A stretch of 64,000 nucleotides of DNA from Flavobacterium odoriferum (GCF_025499515.1 NZ_JAMKFA010000003.1:186001-250000), one strand, 5' to 3'; positions 51,828 to 61,135 are shown, counted from the first letter of the stretch. The notes: generated by a model from the letters alone, not told the origin. Numbers and translations: made by a program.

Positions 51828-52118
51828 TTATCTTTTTGAAATTTTGTTGTTAGTAATAGCTCTTTGAAGTTTGCACTTGAATCTATCAATACCTTCAACT
51901 CGTTTGGCTAAATGTTTCGTTTTGCAATTTTCAACTCTTTTTCTCCATAGTTTGTAGCTACTGAATTTAAGTTCTTTTTTCATTAACGCTTTTACATCAG
52001 CCTCATTTAGAGAAAATTGAAATTTTATTGCATCAAATGGCGTTCTGTCTTCCCAAGCCATTTCAATTATTCTATCAATTTCAATATCAGTGAAGTCTTT
52101 TTTGCACGAAACATCCAT
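51828..52118 (-). CDS. TIGR03643 family protein
   Basis: 96 residues. FTDIEIDRIIEMAWEDRTPFDAIKFQFSLNEADVKALMKKELKFSSYKLWRKRV and TKH are the family pattern: a short helix-turn-helix-like protein of unknown function found in Bacteroidota and cyanobacteria. The basic C-terminus and the recognition-helix-like region suggest nucleic acid binding. First gene of a two-gene unit with DUF2452. Confidence 0.85.
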   Translation of the reverse strand: MDVSCKKDFTDIEIDRIIEMAWEDRTPFDAIKFQFSLNEADVKALMKKELKFSSYKLWRKRVENCKTKHLAKRVEGIDRFKCKLQRAITNNKISKR

Positions 52119-52190
52119 TTTGTTTAAAAATTAATTAAAAAAGTTAAACAAAATTACAAAAAAAATAGTTTAAAAGGGAATAGATTTGAA

Positions 52191-52598
52191 TTATTTATGT
52201 TTTTTCCAATATTTTACACCATAGCTACAAAAAATCTCTTGTTGGGATTTGATTTTCTTTGTAGCTACGATGCAAACATTATCATCATCGTCTAATGTGA
52301 TTTTGGAATTATTTTTGAATTCTAATTTAAAGAAAGCTTCTGCATCATTAGCATATTTAGCAAAACAATCCACATTCATAGAATCCAATATGGAACCATC
52401 TAACATGTTAATGAAATAGCGGTCTTTACCTTCAAAAACTCTTTTTTGAGCTTCTTTATCGGTTAAAATTTCTCCTTTAAAAAGTGAAATAATTTCATTT
52501 GGATAAATGTCAATTGCTGTAAATAAACCTTTTCCAGCATTTGTTATTTGAGAATCTTGAATGTACAAATAGTCAGATTCTGGTGCTTCAATTTTCAA
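52191..52598 (-). CDS. SET-domain protein
   Basis: 135 residues comprising little more than a SET domain: ITNAGKGLFTAIDIYPNEII (18-37), a central VDCFAKYANDAEAFFKLEF in place of the usual NHS motif, and the closing VATKKIKSQQEIFCSYGVKYW (113-131) with the conserved tyrosine. SET domains methylate lysines in proteins using SAM. A bacterial single-domain SET protein may modify ribosomal or DNA-binding proteins; the target here is unknown and the altered motif may reduce activity. Starts five bases after the zinc metallopeptidase gene. Confidence 0.88.
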   Translation of the reverse strand: MKIEAPESDYLYIQDSQITNAGKGLFTAIDIYPNEIISLFKGEILTDKEAQKRVFEGKDRYFINMLDGSILDSMNVDCFAKYANDAEAFFKLEFKNNSKITLDDDDNVCIVATKKIKSQQEIFCSYGVKYWKKHK

Positions 52599-52603
52599 AA
52601 TGA

Positions 52604-53458
52604 TTATAGTTCTTCTGCAAAAGTATCGCCTAATCGAATATCGCCAGATTTAAAGCCTTTCATAAACCATTTCATGCGTTGTTCTGATGAGCCATGTGTA
52701 AAAGAATCCGGAACAACATGACCTTGCATTTTGCTTTGAATAGCATCGTCACCTACAGCATGTGCAGCACTTAACGCTTCTTCAATGTCACCTTCTTCTA
52801 AGTATTTTTGGTTGTAATGTGCCCATAATCCACCATAAAAATCGGCTTGTAATTCTAAACAAACGGATAATTTATTAGCTTCGGCTTCGCTTTTAGTTTG
52901 TTGTAATTTTCTAACTTTTCCTGAAGTCCCAAGAATTGTTTGAACATGATGCCCCACTTCGTGAGCAATTACATAAGCTATAGCAAAATCGCCACCTTTT
53001 GCTCCAAAACGAGTACGCAGTTCTTCAAAAAAGGCTAAATCCATGTACACTTTTTTATCACCAGGACAATAAAATGGACCTGAAGCAGAACTTGCACCTC
53101 CACAAGCAGTTTCAACTGAACCTGTGAACAATACCATTTTTGGTTGTTCGTAAGTTCCTAAATTGTTATCTTCAAATATTTTGGTCCAAATATCTTCTGT
53201 GTCAGCAAAAACGGTTGAAACGAATTCGCCCATTTCTTTTTCTTCAGGAGTAAGTTCTCTTTGTTCAACTTGTTCTGTTTGTTGAGCACCTTGACTTTGT
53301 TGAATGGTATCAACAAATGGTGCTGCTTCTGGAAAAAACATTTTTACAAGAAAAAAAACAATTGCGATAGCACCACCACCAGCAATTACTTTTCCACCGC
53401 CCGACATTCCTCTTCTGTCTTCTACGTTGTCACTTTGACGTCTACCTCTCCATTTCAT
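52604..53458 (-). CDS. neutral zinc metallopeptidase (YpfJ family)
   Basis: 284 residues: a short cytoplasmic glycine-rich N-terminus (WRGRRQSDNVEDRRG), one membrane segment at about 27-45, a Gln/Glu-rich linker and the peptidase domain with FAIAYVIAHEVGHHVQ (zinc-binding HExxH) and a conserved ACGGASSASGPFYCPGDKKVYMDLAFF. Family proteins are membrane-anchored with the domain outside; substrates are unknown. It shares a unit with the SET-domain gene downstream. Confidence 0.92.
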   Translation of the reverse strand: MKWRGRRQSDNVEDRRGMSGGGKVIAGGGAIAIVFFLVKMFFPEAAPFVDTIQQSQGAQQTEQVEQRELTPEEKEMGEFVSTVFADTEDIWTKIFEDNNLGTYEQPKMVLFTGSVETACGGASSASGPFYCPGDKKVYMDLAFFEELRTRFGAKGGDFAIAYVIAHEVGHHVQTILGTSGKVRKLQQTKSEAEANKLSVCLELQADFYGGLWAHYNQKYLEEGDIEEALSAAHAVGDDAIQSKMQGHVVPDSFTHGSSEQRMKWFMKGFKSGDIRLGDTFAEEL

Positions 53459-53496
53459 AATCTAACTATTTTTGTTTAATCAAATATATAAAAAAA

Positions 53497-54267
53497 TTAT
53501 TCTAATCCAATCTCATCTATTGGAGAGTTTTCTTCTAAGCCTATTCCGTTTTCATAAGTAGCATAAACAATTGAAAAATAATATGGTAAGGTAAAAAATA
53601 ATCCAATACAAAGTACTATAAACCCAACCATTGAACCAATGACTCCAATTAAGAACGCAACAAAAATTATTAATGGTTGTTTAAAAAAAAGCTTTGTACT
53701 TTTTAATATTGCATCCATATAATTTTGTTCGCCAAAAATAATTAGAGGCATTGTAAAATATGTTAATAAGTAGATGATTAATTGCACAAAAAAAGCAATA
53801 AATTGATGATTTGTAATTATTAATAAAGTGGCAATTGCATTAAGAGCAACGGTTATTATAACTTGACTAATAATAATATCTTTTAAAGCGGGGCTTTTAT
53901 AAAAATCAAAAAAAGTTGATATTCCAAATTCTTTATTTGTTTTGGCAAGATGATTCACATAAATAAAACCAGCTAAAATAGGAGCAAACAGAGCACCAAA
54001 TAAAGCACCTACAATACCATTTATAATTTGAGTTGTTGTATTTAGGGCATTTGCTTCAATTTGTGTCATTGTTTCAGTAAAATTTCCAAAACCATACAGA
54101 ATACCAAAATAGCCAGCATATAAAATTATAGCTACAATACCAATTAGTATGATTGCAACCCCAGAGATTAGAAATGTTTTTTTGTAAGTTTCAAAACTAT
54201 TTTCAATGATTTTTCCTAAATCTAATGAATATCCATTTTGGACTTTTTGGTCGATACGATCTTTCAT
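53497..54267 (-). CDS. integral membrane protein with six segments
   Basis: 256 residues. The N-terminus (YSLDLGKIIENSFETYKKTFLISGVAIILIG) and the late PLIIFGEQNYMDAILKSTKLFFKQPLIIFVAFLIGVIGSMVGFIVLCIGLFFTLPYYFSIVYATYE fit the broad group of DUF975/glycerophosphodiester-phosphodiesterase membrane domain proteins. In flavobacteria similar proteins have carried the misleading name beta-carotene monooxygenase. Function unknown. Followed nine bases later on the same strand by... its upstream neighbour is the RluA gene, which ends at 54277, so the two are probably co-transcribed. Confidence 0.78.
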   Translation of the reverse strand: MKDRIDQKVQNGYSLDLGKIIENSFETYKKTFLISGVAIILIGIVAIILYAGYFGILYGFGNFTETMTQIEANALNTTTQIINGIVGALFGALFAPILAGFIYVNHLAKTNKEFGISTFFDFYKSPALKDIIISQVIITVALNAIATLLIITNHQFIAFFVQLIIYLLTYFTMPLIIFGEQNYMDAILKSTKLFFKQPLIIFVAFLIGVIGSMVGFIVLCIGLFFTLPYYFSIVYATYENGIGLEENSPIDEIGLE

Positions 54268-54276
54268 ATTTTTGAA

Positions 54277-54972
54277 TTAAATTGAATTCCAAATAACATC
54301 TTTGGGAGGATTTGCTATAAATGTAAAAATTTCTTTTGAAACAGGGTGTGTTATCACTAATTTTCTAGCATGAAGATGAATACCTCCATCAGGATTACTT
54401 CTGTCAAAACCATATTTTAAATCGCCTTTTATTGGACAACCTATTGCTTGTAATTGCGCTCTAATTTGATGGTGTCTTCCTGTGTGCAAATCAATTTCTA
54501 GAACAAAATAATTATCTAATTTTTTGATAATTTGATAACTTAAACTTGCCTTTTTGCTATCGGGAACTTCTTTTAAATGTGCTTTTGAAGTATTGTTTTT
54601 AGTATTTCTTTTTAAGAAATGTACTAATGTGTCTTTTTCTTTTGGAGGACAATTTTTTACCACTGCCCAATAGGTTTTTTGCGTTTCTCTATTTTTAAAA
54701 GTTTCGTTCAAACGAGTTAAAGCTTTTGAAGTTTTCGCAAAAACTACAATTCCAGTTGTTGGTCTGTCTAAACGATGTACCACTCCTAAAAAAACATCTC
54801 CAGGTTTATTGTATTTTTCTTTGATGTATTCTTTTACTACATGAGAAAGTGGTTTGTCACCCGTTTTATCACCTTGAACAATATCGCCTACACGTTTATT
54901 GATGACAATAATGTGATTGTCTTCGTGTATGATTTGAAGATTATCTTTTGTAGAAATTTCTTTGGTAGACAC
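54277..54972 (-). CDS. RluA-family pseudouridine synthase
   Basis: 231 residues. LQIIHEDNHIIVINKRVGDIVQ, catalytic-aspartate motif VVHRLDRPTTGIVVFAKT, LDLHTGRHHQIRAQLQAIGCPIKGDLKYG and GIHLHARKL are all family hallmarks. There is no N-terminal S4 domain, so it resembles RluA/RluC-like short forms or TruC. It isomerises uridines in rRNA or tRNA. It begins two bases after panB ends. Confidence 0.93.
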   Translation of the reverse strand: MSTKEISTKDNLQIIHEDNHIIVINKRVGDIVQGDKTGDKPLSHVVKEYIKEKYNKPGDVFLGVVHRLDRPTTGIVVFAKTSKALTRLNETFKNRETQKTYWAVVKNCPPKEKDTLVHFLKRNTKNNTSKAHLKEVPDSKKASLSYQIIKKLDNYFVLEIDLHTGRHHQIRAQLQAIGCPIKGDLKYGFDRSNPDGGIHLHARKLVITHPVSKEIFTFIANPPKDVIWNSI

Positions 54973-54974
54973 AA

Positions 54975-55793
54975 TTAATATTGTTCGTTAGCATTAGGAA
55001 AATCTTGCGATTTCACATCCGTAACATATTGTCCTATGGCTTTTGTCATTTGATCGTATAAATCTAAATAACGACGTAAGAATCTTGGACTAAACTCGTT
55101 ATTCATGCCTAACATGTCATGGATTACTAATACTTGTCCGTCAACGCCACCACCAGCACCAATTCCAATTACAGGAATTGAAATACTTTTAGCTACTTTT
55201 TCTGCCAATGCAGCAGGAATTTTTTCTAAAACTAAGGCAAAGCAACCCAATTTTTCAAGCATTTTTGCATCTTCCAATAATTTTTCGGCTTCAGCGTCTT
55301 CTTTAGCTCTAACTGTATATGTTCCGAATTTATAAATAGATTGTGGTGTTAAACCTAAATGTCCCATAACGGGAATTCCAGCATTTAATATTTTTTTTAT
55401 GGAATCTTTAATTTCGCTTCCACCTTCTAGTTTTACGGCATGTCCGCCACTTTCTTTCATAATTCTGATGGATGAACGTAAAGCTTCTTTAGAATCAGAT
55501 TGGTAACTCCCGAAAGGTAAATCAACCACAACTAAAGCTCTTTCACATGCTCTAACTACACTTGATGCGTGATAAATCATTTGATCTAGAGTTATAGGAA
55601 GAGTTGTTTCATGTCCTGCCATAACATTACTTGCAGAATCTCCTACTAAAATAACATCAACACCTGCAGAATCTACAATTTTTGCTATTGTAAAATCATA
55701 CGAAGTTAACATGGAGATTTTTTCTCCATTTTCTTTCATTTCAATTAATGTTTTTGTTGTGATTCTTTTATAATCTTTCTTCGCTACTGACAT
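54975..55793 (-). CDS. panB: 3-methyl-2-oxobutanoate hydroxymethyltransferase
   Basis: 272 residues from ATG 55793 ([20 protein letters not shown]). The active site blocks are [42 protein letters not shown] (Asp/Mg), [30 protein letters not shown], and [20 protein letters not shown]. It makes ketopantoate, the first step of pantothenate and CoA synthesis. The in-frame ATG at 55817 is excluded because the -7 box (55815-55822) overlaps it. Confidence 0.96.
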   Translation of the reverse strand: MSVAKKDYKRITTKTLIEMKENGEKISMLTSYDFTIAKIVDSAGVDVILVGDSASNVMAGHETTLPITLDQMIYHASSVVRACERALVVVDLPFGSYQSDSKEALRSSIRIMKESGGHAVKLEGGSEIKDSIKKILNAGIPVMGHLGLTPQSIYKFGTYTVRAKEDAEAEKLLEDAKMLEKLGCFALVLEKIPAALAEKVAKSISIPVIGIGAGGGVDGQVLVIHDMLGMNNEFSPRFLRRYLDLYDQMTKAIGQYVTDVKSQDFPNANEQY

Positions 55794-55814
55794 GTTTTTA
55801 TAGTATTTGAAAGA

Positions 55815-55822
55815 CAAAGGTA
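55815..55822 (-). promoter_or_regulatory. -7 element of panB
   Basis: TACCTTTG on the minus strand, perfect TAnnTTTG, 22 nt before the ATG at 55793. Confidence 0.55.
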
Positions 55823-55926
55823 ATAAATGTTGTATTCTTTTTGGTGCACTTGAAAAATATTTATCAAATATTAAATTTATGTTAAATTATTGCAGTAATT
55901 TAGTGCCGTTTTTAAACTATGCTAAA

Positions 55927-57213
55927 ATGATATCTATATTACTTGCTGTTGCAATTTTGGGTTATTTATCGGTTATTCTAGAATCTCCTATTAAAATAAA
56001 CAAGACAATTACCGCTTTATTAACTGGAACCATTTGTTGGGTTGTTATTGCTTTATATAGTAATGATGATCAGCATTTAGTTACAGAAAGATTGATGGAA
56101 TATTTTGGTGAAATTTCTTGCTTGTTGATATTTTTGATGGGAGCAATGACTATTGTAGAATTAATCGACATACACAAAGGTTTTACGGTAATTACAAATA
56201 GAATTAGAACAACATCGGTATTGAGGTTATTATGGATTGTTGCTTTTATAACCTTTGTTCTTTCTGCTTTATTAGACAACTTAGCTACAGCTATCATTAT
56301 GGTTACACTTTTAAGAAAGTTAATGCCAAAAGGGGAAATCAGAATGATATTAACCGGAATTGTTGTTATAGCAGCAAATGCGGGTGGAGCTTTCAGTCCG
56401 ATTGGAGACGTTACCACAACTTTATTATGGATTGGCGGACAAGTAAGTTCTTTTGGAATTGTGAAAGCCTTGATTTTACCTTCTATCATGGTATTATTAG
56501 TTCCTGTAATTATCGCTAGTTTTAGAATGAAAGGTTTTGCAGTTCTTCGTGCTCAAGTTTCTATGGCTCAAGTGCGTCAGGAAGAAAAAATGAGAGGAAG
56601 TATGAGTGTTTTTATTGCAGGTGTTGTAGGTTTAATAATGGTACCAGTTATTAAAACTTTGACAGGATTACCACCTTTTATAGGAGTCTTAATTTCGTTA
56701 TCAATGGTTTCTTTAGTTTCAATTATGTATCATAGAAAGAAAACTCAAGAAGAGAAAGATAAATTTTCGGTTGCATATGCATTAACCAAAGTAGATATTA
56801 GTTCTATTCTATATTTCATGGGAATTTTATTAATGGTTTTTGCATTACAAGAAGTAGGTGTTTTAAAAGAAATGGCGAGTATTTTAATTGCAAATTTACC
56901 AAATACAAATTCAATGGTTATAGCAATAGGTGTTTTATCATCAATTGTAGATAATGGAAGTTTAGTTGCAGCTACACAAGGAATGTTCTCATTAGCAGAT
57001 TATCCAATGGATCATTCTTTATGGGAATTTATCGCTTTATGTGCAGGAACTGGTGGAAGTATGTTAGTAATTGGATCTGCGGCAGGAATTGCTGTAATGG
57101 AAAAGGAAAAAATTACTTTTATGTGGTATTTAAAGAAGATAACACCATTAGCAGTAGCTGGGTATATTGCCGGAATTGTAACATATTTAGTTCAAGTGCT
57201 ACTAATGCATTAA
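55927..57213 (+). CDS. nhaD: NhaD-type Na+/H+ antiporter
   Basis: 428 residues from ATG 55927 (MISILLAVAILGYLSVILESPIKINKTITAL). About 12 membrane segments of the ArsB/NhaD superfamily, with ALLDNLATAIIMVTLLRKL, ANAGGAFSPIGDVTTTLLWIGGQ and SIVDNGSLVAATQGM as the marked ion-binding loops. It expels sodium in exchange for protons, favoured at high pH. In-frame ATGs at 55807 and 55879 exist; the family alignment and the panB promoter at 55815-55822 argue against the first. Second sodium antiporter in the window. Confidence 0.9.
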   Translation: MISILLAVAILGYLSVILESPIKINKTITALLTGTICWVVIALYSNDDQHLVTERLMEYFGEISCLLIFLMGAMTIVELIDIHKGFTVITNRIRTTSVLRLLWIVAFITFVLSALLDNLATAIIMVTLLRKLMPKGEIRMILTGIVVIAANAGGAFSPIGDVTTTLLWIGGQVSSFGIVKALILPSIMVLLVPVIIASFRMKGFAVLRAQVSMAQVRQEEKMRGSMSVFIAGVVGLIMVPVIKTLTGLPPFIGVLISLSMVSLVSIMYHRKKTQEEKDKFSVAYALTKVDISSILYFMGILLMVFALQEVGVLKEMASILIANLPNTNSMVIAIGVLSSIVDNGSLVAATQGMFSLADYPMDHSLWEFIALCAGTGGSMLVIGSAAGIAVMEKEKITFMWYLKKITPLAVAGYIAGIVTYLVQVLLMH

Positions 57214-57228
57214 TTATAGCATTTTGCA

Positions 57229-57669
57229 ATGAAAAAGTTTTTGATTATCATAATCGTTTTAGTATCAAATTTAATTTTTGCTCAAGAAAAAACTCCTAAA
57301 GCAATTGTGGAAGATTTTTTTATCGCATTTCATACTAAAGATACTGTTGCTTTAAGAGAATTATGCCATCCTGAAATTGTGCTTCGAACAGTTACCAACA
57401 CAAAAGAAGGCTATAAATTAGAAGCAGAAAATTTCGATGATTTCTTAAAATCTATTGCTACAATTCCTGCCAATCTAAAAATATTTGAAAAACTAATTGA
57501 TTATAAAGTAGAAATAGATGGCAATTTAGCACATGTTTGGACACCGTATGAGTTTTATGTGAATGATAAATTAAGTCACATTGGTGCAAACGCTTTTACC
57601 TTGTATAACGACAACGGAAAATGGCAAATTATTCATTTGATTGATACCAGAAGAAAGAAATCTTTATAA
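57229..57669 (+). CDS. exported NTF2-like (SnoaL-fold) protein
   Basis: 146 residues with a signal peptide (MKKFLIIIIVLVSNLIFAQ). The mature part (PKAIVEDFFIAFHTKDTVALRELCHPEIVLRTVT, LAHVWTPYEFYVNDKLSHIGANAFTLY, GKWQIIHLIDTRR) is one cone-shaped NTF2-like domain. Such exported single domains are frequent in flavobacteria; ligand or activity unknown. Starts 15 bases after nhaD, so likely on the same message. Confidence 0.88.
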   Translation: MKKFLIIIIVLVSNLIFAQEKTPKAIVEDFFIAFHTKDTVALRELCHPEIVLRTVTNTKEGYKLEAENFDDFLKSIATIPANLKIFEKLIDYKVEIDGNLAHVWTPYEFYVNDKLSHIGANAFTLYNDNGKWQIIHLIDTRRKKSL

Positions 57670-57721
57670 AATCTTTATACTTATTAGCATTTCTTTTATA
57701 CGCTATTTATAAAACCCAACT

Positions 57722-57729
57722 TATCTTTG
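57722..57729 (+). promoter_or_regulatory. -7 element of the KdpD-like kinase gene
   Basis: TATCTTTG, perfect TAnnTTTG, 31 nt upstream of the GTG start at 57760. Confidence 0.55.
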
Positions 57730-57759
57730 CCAAGTAATTCAATGATAAAGTTTTAAAGC

Positions 57760-58830
57760 GTGTTTAGTAGAACATCAAATCCTAACAATCAATATATTTT
57801 CAGCATAATATTAGTAGTGCTGATTTCCCTTGTTTGCTTTGCTTTTAAAGATATTATTGGTTATAAAGTTATTGCCTTTATTCTTTTGGTTACCGTTTCT
57901 TTTGTAGCCATGTTTTACAGAATTGTTCCTACATTATTAGCTGCTGTTTTGAGTGCTTTAATTTGGAATTTCTTTTTCATCAAACCTTATTATACGTTTC
58001 ATATCGGAAATACTGAAGACAAATTTATGTTCTTTATGTATTTTGTAATTGCATTGATTAATGCTGTTTTGACCTTCAAAATAAGACAAATTGAACGAAT
58101 TGCGAATGAAAAAGAGTCAAAATTACAATCAATAAAACTTTACAACACACTTTTAGATAGTTTATCTCACGAATTAAAAACGCCTATTGCTGCCATTATT
58201 GGTTCAACTGATGCGCTTCAAAGCAATGCAATTATGACCGAAAATCAGAAAGAAAAATTATTGGAAGAAATTTCAATTGCTTCGTTGCGACTGAATAATC
58301 AAGTTGAAAATTTATTGAATATGTCGCGATTAGAATCGGGTGTTATTGTTGCAAAGATGGATTGGGTTGATGTGAATGAAATTGTTTATGAAGTAATTAG
58401 AGCGCTGAAAATTAAATCGTACACACAAAAAATAGTAGTTACTGCTACCGAGAATTTACCGCTTTTTAAATTAGATTACGGTTTAACAGAGCATGTTATT
58501 TATAATTTATTGAACAATGCCATAATTTATACGCCTGAAAAAAGCACTATAACAATAAATTTATCATATTCAGAAAACACATTGCAAATTATAATTTTAG
58601 ACGAAGGAAATGGTTTTCCAGAAGATGAAATTGCCTTTGTTTTTGATAAATTTTACCGACTTAAAAATTCGCGACCAGGTGGTTCAGGTTTGGGATTATC
58701 AATTGTAAAAGGTTTTGTTGAAGCGCAAAACGGAACTGTAACTTTAGAAAATAGAGTAGAAGGTGGTGCAAAATTTATAATCAAAATTAAAACCGAAGTT
58801 TCAAAATTTAATCCGACAGAAAATGAATAA
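57760..58830 (+). CDS. KdpD-like sensor histidine kinase lacking the N-terminal KdpD domain, GTG start
   Basis: 356 residues. Four membrane segments (DUF4118) occupy about 12-105, including WNFFFIKPYYTFHIGNTED, which matches the equivalent loop in KdpD. The transmitter follows: SLSHELKTPIAAIIGS with His137, N-box HVIYNLLNNAIIYTPE, LDEGNGFPEDE and GGSGLGLSIVKGFVE. The 400-residue N-terminal KdpD and UspA parts of classic KdpD are missing, and no gene for them lies upstream; this short form is known in Bacteroidota. It phosphorylates the KdpE-like regulator, whose gene overlaps by eight bases. Confidence 0.9.
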   Translation: MFSRTSNPNNQYIFSIILVVLISLVCFAFKDIIGYKVIAFILLVTVSFVAMFYRIVPTLLAAVLSALIWNFFFIKPYYTFHIGNTEDKFMFFMYFVIALINAVLTFKIRQIERIANEKESKLQSIKLYNTLLDSLSHELKTPIAAIIGSTDALQSNAIMTENQKEKLLEEISIASLRLNNQVENLLNMSRLESGVIVAKMDWVDVNEIVYEVIRALKIKSYTQKIVVTATENLPLFKLDYGLTEHVIYNLLNNAIIYTPEKSTITINLSYSENTLQIIILDEGNGFPEDEIAFVFDKFYRLKNSRPGGSGLGLSIVKGFVEAQNGTVTLENRVEGGAKFIIKIKTEVSKFNPTENE

Positions 58831-59506
58831 ACGCCAAATTTTAGTCATTGATGATGAATCGCAAATCAGAAAGCTTTTAGAAATTACTTTAAGCACAAAT
58901 GATTTTGATGTAAAATTGGCCGAAAATGGATTAGAAGGTATTCGTTATGCGGCAACTTTTCAACCCGATTTGATTATGCTCGATTTGGGTTTACCCGATA
59001 TTGACGGTCAAAAAGTATTGCAACAATTGCGTGAATGGTATTTGAATCCTATTATGATTTTATCGGTTAAAAGTGAAGAATCGGAAATTGTAAAAGCATT
59101 AGATAATGGAGCTAATGATTATTTAATTAAACCTTTTAGAACACAGGAATTATTAGCAAGAGTGCGTTCTCACATGAGAAATCACATTAAAGAAGCTTCG
59201 GAACCAGTTATTACTTCATCTAATTTTTCAATTGATTTGATAGCCCGAATCGTAAAAGTGAATAACGAAGAAGTCAAATTAACACAAACAGAATTTAATT
59301 TATTAGCCATTTTGGCAAAAAACGAAGGAAAAGTATTAACTCATCAATACTTATTAAAGGAAATTTGGGGAAAAAGTTATAGCGACCAAACCCAATATCT
59401 ACGCGTGTTTGTAGCGCAATTAAGAAAAAAAATTGAGAAAGATGCCAATCATCCGGAAATGATTCTTACCGAAAGTGGAATTGGTTATCGATTTATTCTG
59501 ACATAA
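58823..59506 (+). CDS. OmpR/KdpE-type response regulator
   Basis: 227 residues: receiver with D10/D11, phosphoacceptor Asp54 (LIMLDLGLPDIDG), conserved S/K (ILSVKS, YLIKPF), and a winged-helix Trans_reg_C domain (VKLTQTEFNLLAILAKNEGKVLTHQYLLKEIWG, TQYLRVFVAQLRKKIEKDANHP, TESGIGYRF). The sequence DQTQYLRVFVAQLRKKIE is a KdpE hallmark. It probably controls the potassium genes downstream, 59520 onward, since KdpDE respond to potassium limitation or turgor. Confidence 0.93.
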   Translation: MNKRQILVIDDESQIRKLLEITLSTNDFDVKLAENGLEGIRYAATFQPDLIMLDLGLPDIDGQKVLQQLREWYLNPIMILSVKSEESEIVKALDNGANDYLIKPFRTQELLARVRSHMRNHIKEASEPVITSSNFSIDLIARIVKVNNEEVKLTQTEFNLLAILAKNEGKVLTHQYLLKEIWGKSYSDQTQYLRVFVAQLRKKIEKDANHPEMILTESGIGYRFILT

Positions 59507-59519
59507 AAAATCTTTACAT

Positions 59520-59780
59520 ATGGAAAATTTAGACAGCAACACAGCTAATGTGCCAAGCAACAGCGATAGTTTGTCTTTAAATAACGCAATTTGTCCACCG
59601 AAATCTAACTCAAATTCAGATTATTGGCTTCGAGAATTTATCAAAATTAATCAATGCCCACAACGAGAAGACGCCTTAGAAAATCAGCTCAACGATTTGG
59701 GTTTGGTAGCTGAAAAACTTGGATTATTTCATGCTTCGCACTTTATTAAAAACTATTATAAATTTAAAATTGAAAAATAA
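59520..59780 (+). CDS. small unknown protein between KdpE-like regulator and potassium transporter
   Basis: 86 residues. The first 35 are Ser/Asn-rich and probably unstructured (NTANVPSNSDSLSLNNAICPPKSNSNSD); the rest is helical (YWLREFIKINQCPQREDALENQLNDLGLVAEKLGLFHASHFIKNYYKFKIEK). No family recognised, two cysteines, no membrane span. It lies 13 bases after the regulator gene and two bases before the TrkH-type gene, so it is part of the same message. Confidence 0.7.
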   Translation: MENLDSNTANVPSNSDSLSLNNAICPPKSNSNSDYWLREFIKINQCPQREDALENQLNDLGLVAEKLGLFHASHFIKNYYKFKIEK

Positions 59781-59782
59781 TA

Positions 59783-61135
59783 ATGCCTAAAACTTTATTT
59801 CAAACCGTAAGACGCGAATACTTAAAATTTCATTTGCGATTAAATCCCCAACAGAGTTTGTTTTTTGGATTTTTCATGTACATGGTCTTGGGTTGGATTT
59901 TTCTATCCTTGCCATTTTCACAAAAAATCCCAACAGATTTCATTGACACACTTTTTACATCTACATCAGCGCTTTCCACTACAGGATTAGCAACGGTGAG
60001 TACGTTTGATAATTATACCTTTTTTGGACAATTTATAATTCTAACATTGATTCAGATTGGCGGAATTGGTTATATGACCTTAACAACTTATATTTTACTT
60101 TCTACCACAAAACAGATTACGCATTGGCATAAAAAAATCTTGTACAACGAATTTACTATGCCAAAAGAATTCAAAATTCAGGATTTCTTAAAATCGGTTA
60201 TTGTATTTACGTTTACTGTTGAAATTATTGGAGCTATTTTGTTTTATTTTGCTTTTAGACCTGTTCATTCTGATACTTTTTTTACAATTTGGACAAGTAT
60301 TTTTCATAGTGTTTCTTCTTTTTGTACTGCTGGATTTAGTTTATATAATACCAGTTTTGAAGCTTATGCAACCAATACTATTTTAAATGGAATTGTACTC
60401 TTTTTAACAATTTCTGGAGGATTAGGGTTTATTGTGGTAACTGATATTTGGTATTATTTTTCAAAAAAATCGAATTCCATTTCGTTCACTACAAAAATGA
60501 TTTCATTGTCATTTTTTGGTGTTTTATTTATTGCTTTTTTGATTCAATTTTTTGGAGATACGACCATTCAGCACTATGATATAGTTAACCGAATCCAAAT
60601 TTCATTATTTACAACGGTTAATGCAATTACAACTGCTGGATTTAATTCCATTCCTTTAAGTAATTTGACTTTAGGAGTTTTACTAACCATTATTTTCTTA
60701 ATGTATGTTGGAGCAGCGCCTTCAAGTACCGGTGGTGGTATGAAAATTACAACTTTAACAGCTGTAATTGCCATTGTAAAAAGCAAAGTAAGAAACCAAG
60801 CAAAAGTGACTTATTTAGGTAAAAAAATTCCAGCTGACCGATTAGAAATGGCAGTTTCAACCTTTATTTTTTACACAGCAATTTTATTTTTTAGTGTATT
60901 TTTGTTAAGTTTTACTGAAAATCAATCGTTAGAAAAGTTACTATTTGAAGCTACTTCAGCTATTGGAACAGTTGGTTTAAGTATGGGAATTACCGGAAGT
61001 TTATCGGTTTGGGGAAAAATAATTTTAATTAGCATAATGTTTATTGGAAGGGTAGGAGTTATTACTTTTGGATTAGCCATTTTAGCTAAAAAACAACATA
61101 AAAAAATTGACAATGAAACAGATTTGGCTGTATAG
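59783..61135 (+). CDS. TrkH/KtrB-family potassium transporter
   Basis: 450 residues with the fourfold membrane-pore-membrane layout; pore loops contain STSALSTTGLATVSTFD, SVSSFCTAGFSLY, TVNAITTAGFNSIPLS and ATSAIGTVGLSMG, the TTGL/TAGF-type selectivity filter glycines. It imports potassium, usually with a TrkA/KtrA RCK subunit; no such gene is next to it here. It follows the KdpDE-like genes and overlaps the porin gene by 23 bases. Basic C-terminus ends with a short acidic tail. Confidence 0.93.
   Translation: MPKTLFQTVRREYLKFHLRLNPQQSLFFGFFMYMVLGWIFLSLPFSQKIPTDFIDTLFTSTSALSTTGLATVSTFDNYTFFGQFIILTLIQIGGIGYMTLTTYILLSTTKQITHWHKKILYNEFTMPKEFKIQDFLKSVIVFTFTVEIIGAILFYFAFRPVHSDTFFTIWTSIFHSVSSFCTAGFSLYNTSFEAYATNTILNGIVLFLTISGGLGFIVVTDIWYYFSKKSNSISFTTKMISLSFFGVLFIAFLIQFFGDTTIQHYDIVNRIQISLFTTVNAITTAGFNSIPLSNLTLGVLLTIIFLMYVGAAPSSTGGGMKITTLTAVIAIVKSKVRNQAKVTYLGKKIPADRLEMAVSTFIFYTAILFFSVFLLSFTENQSLEKLLFEATSAIGTVGLSMGITGSLSVWGKIILISIMFIGRVGVITFGLAILAKKQHKKIDNETDLAV

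Noticed and set aside
57760..58830. Frameshifted or truncated kdpD pseudogene
   Set aside because: The frame is complete from a GTG with its own -7 box, membrane domain and all kinase motifs, and 8-base overlap with the regulator gene; upstream DNA shows no remnant of the missing N-terminal domains.
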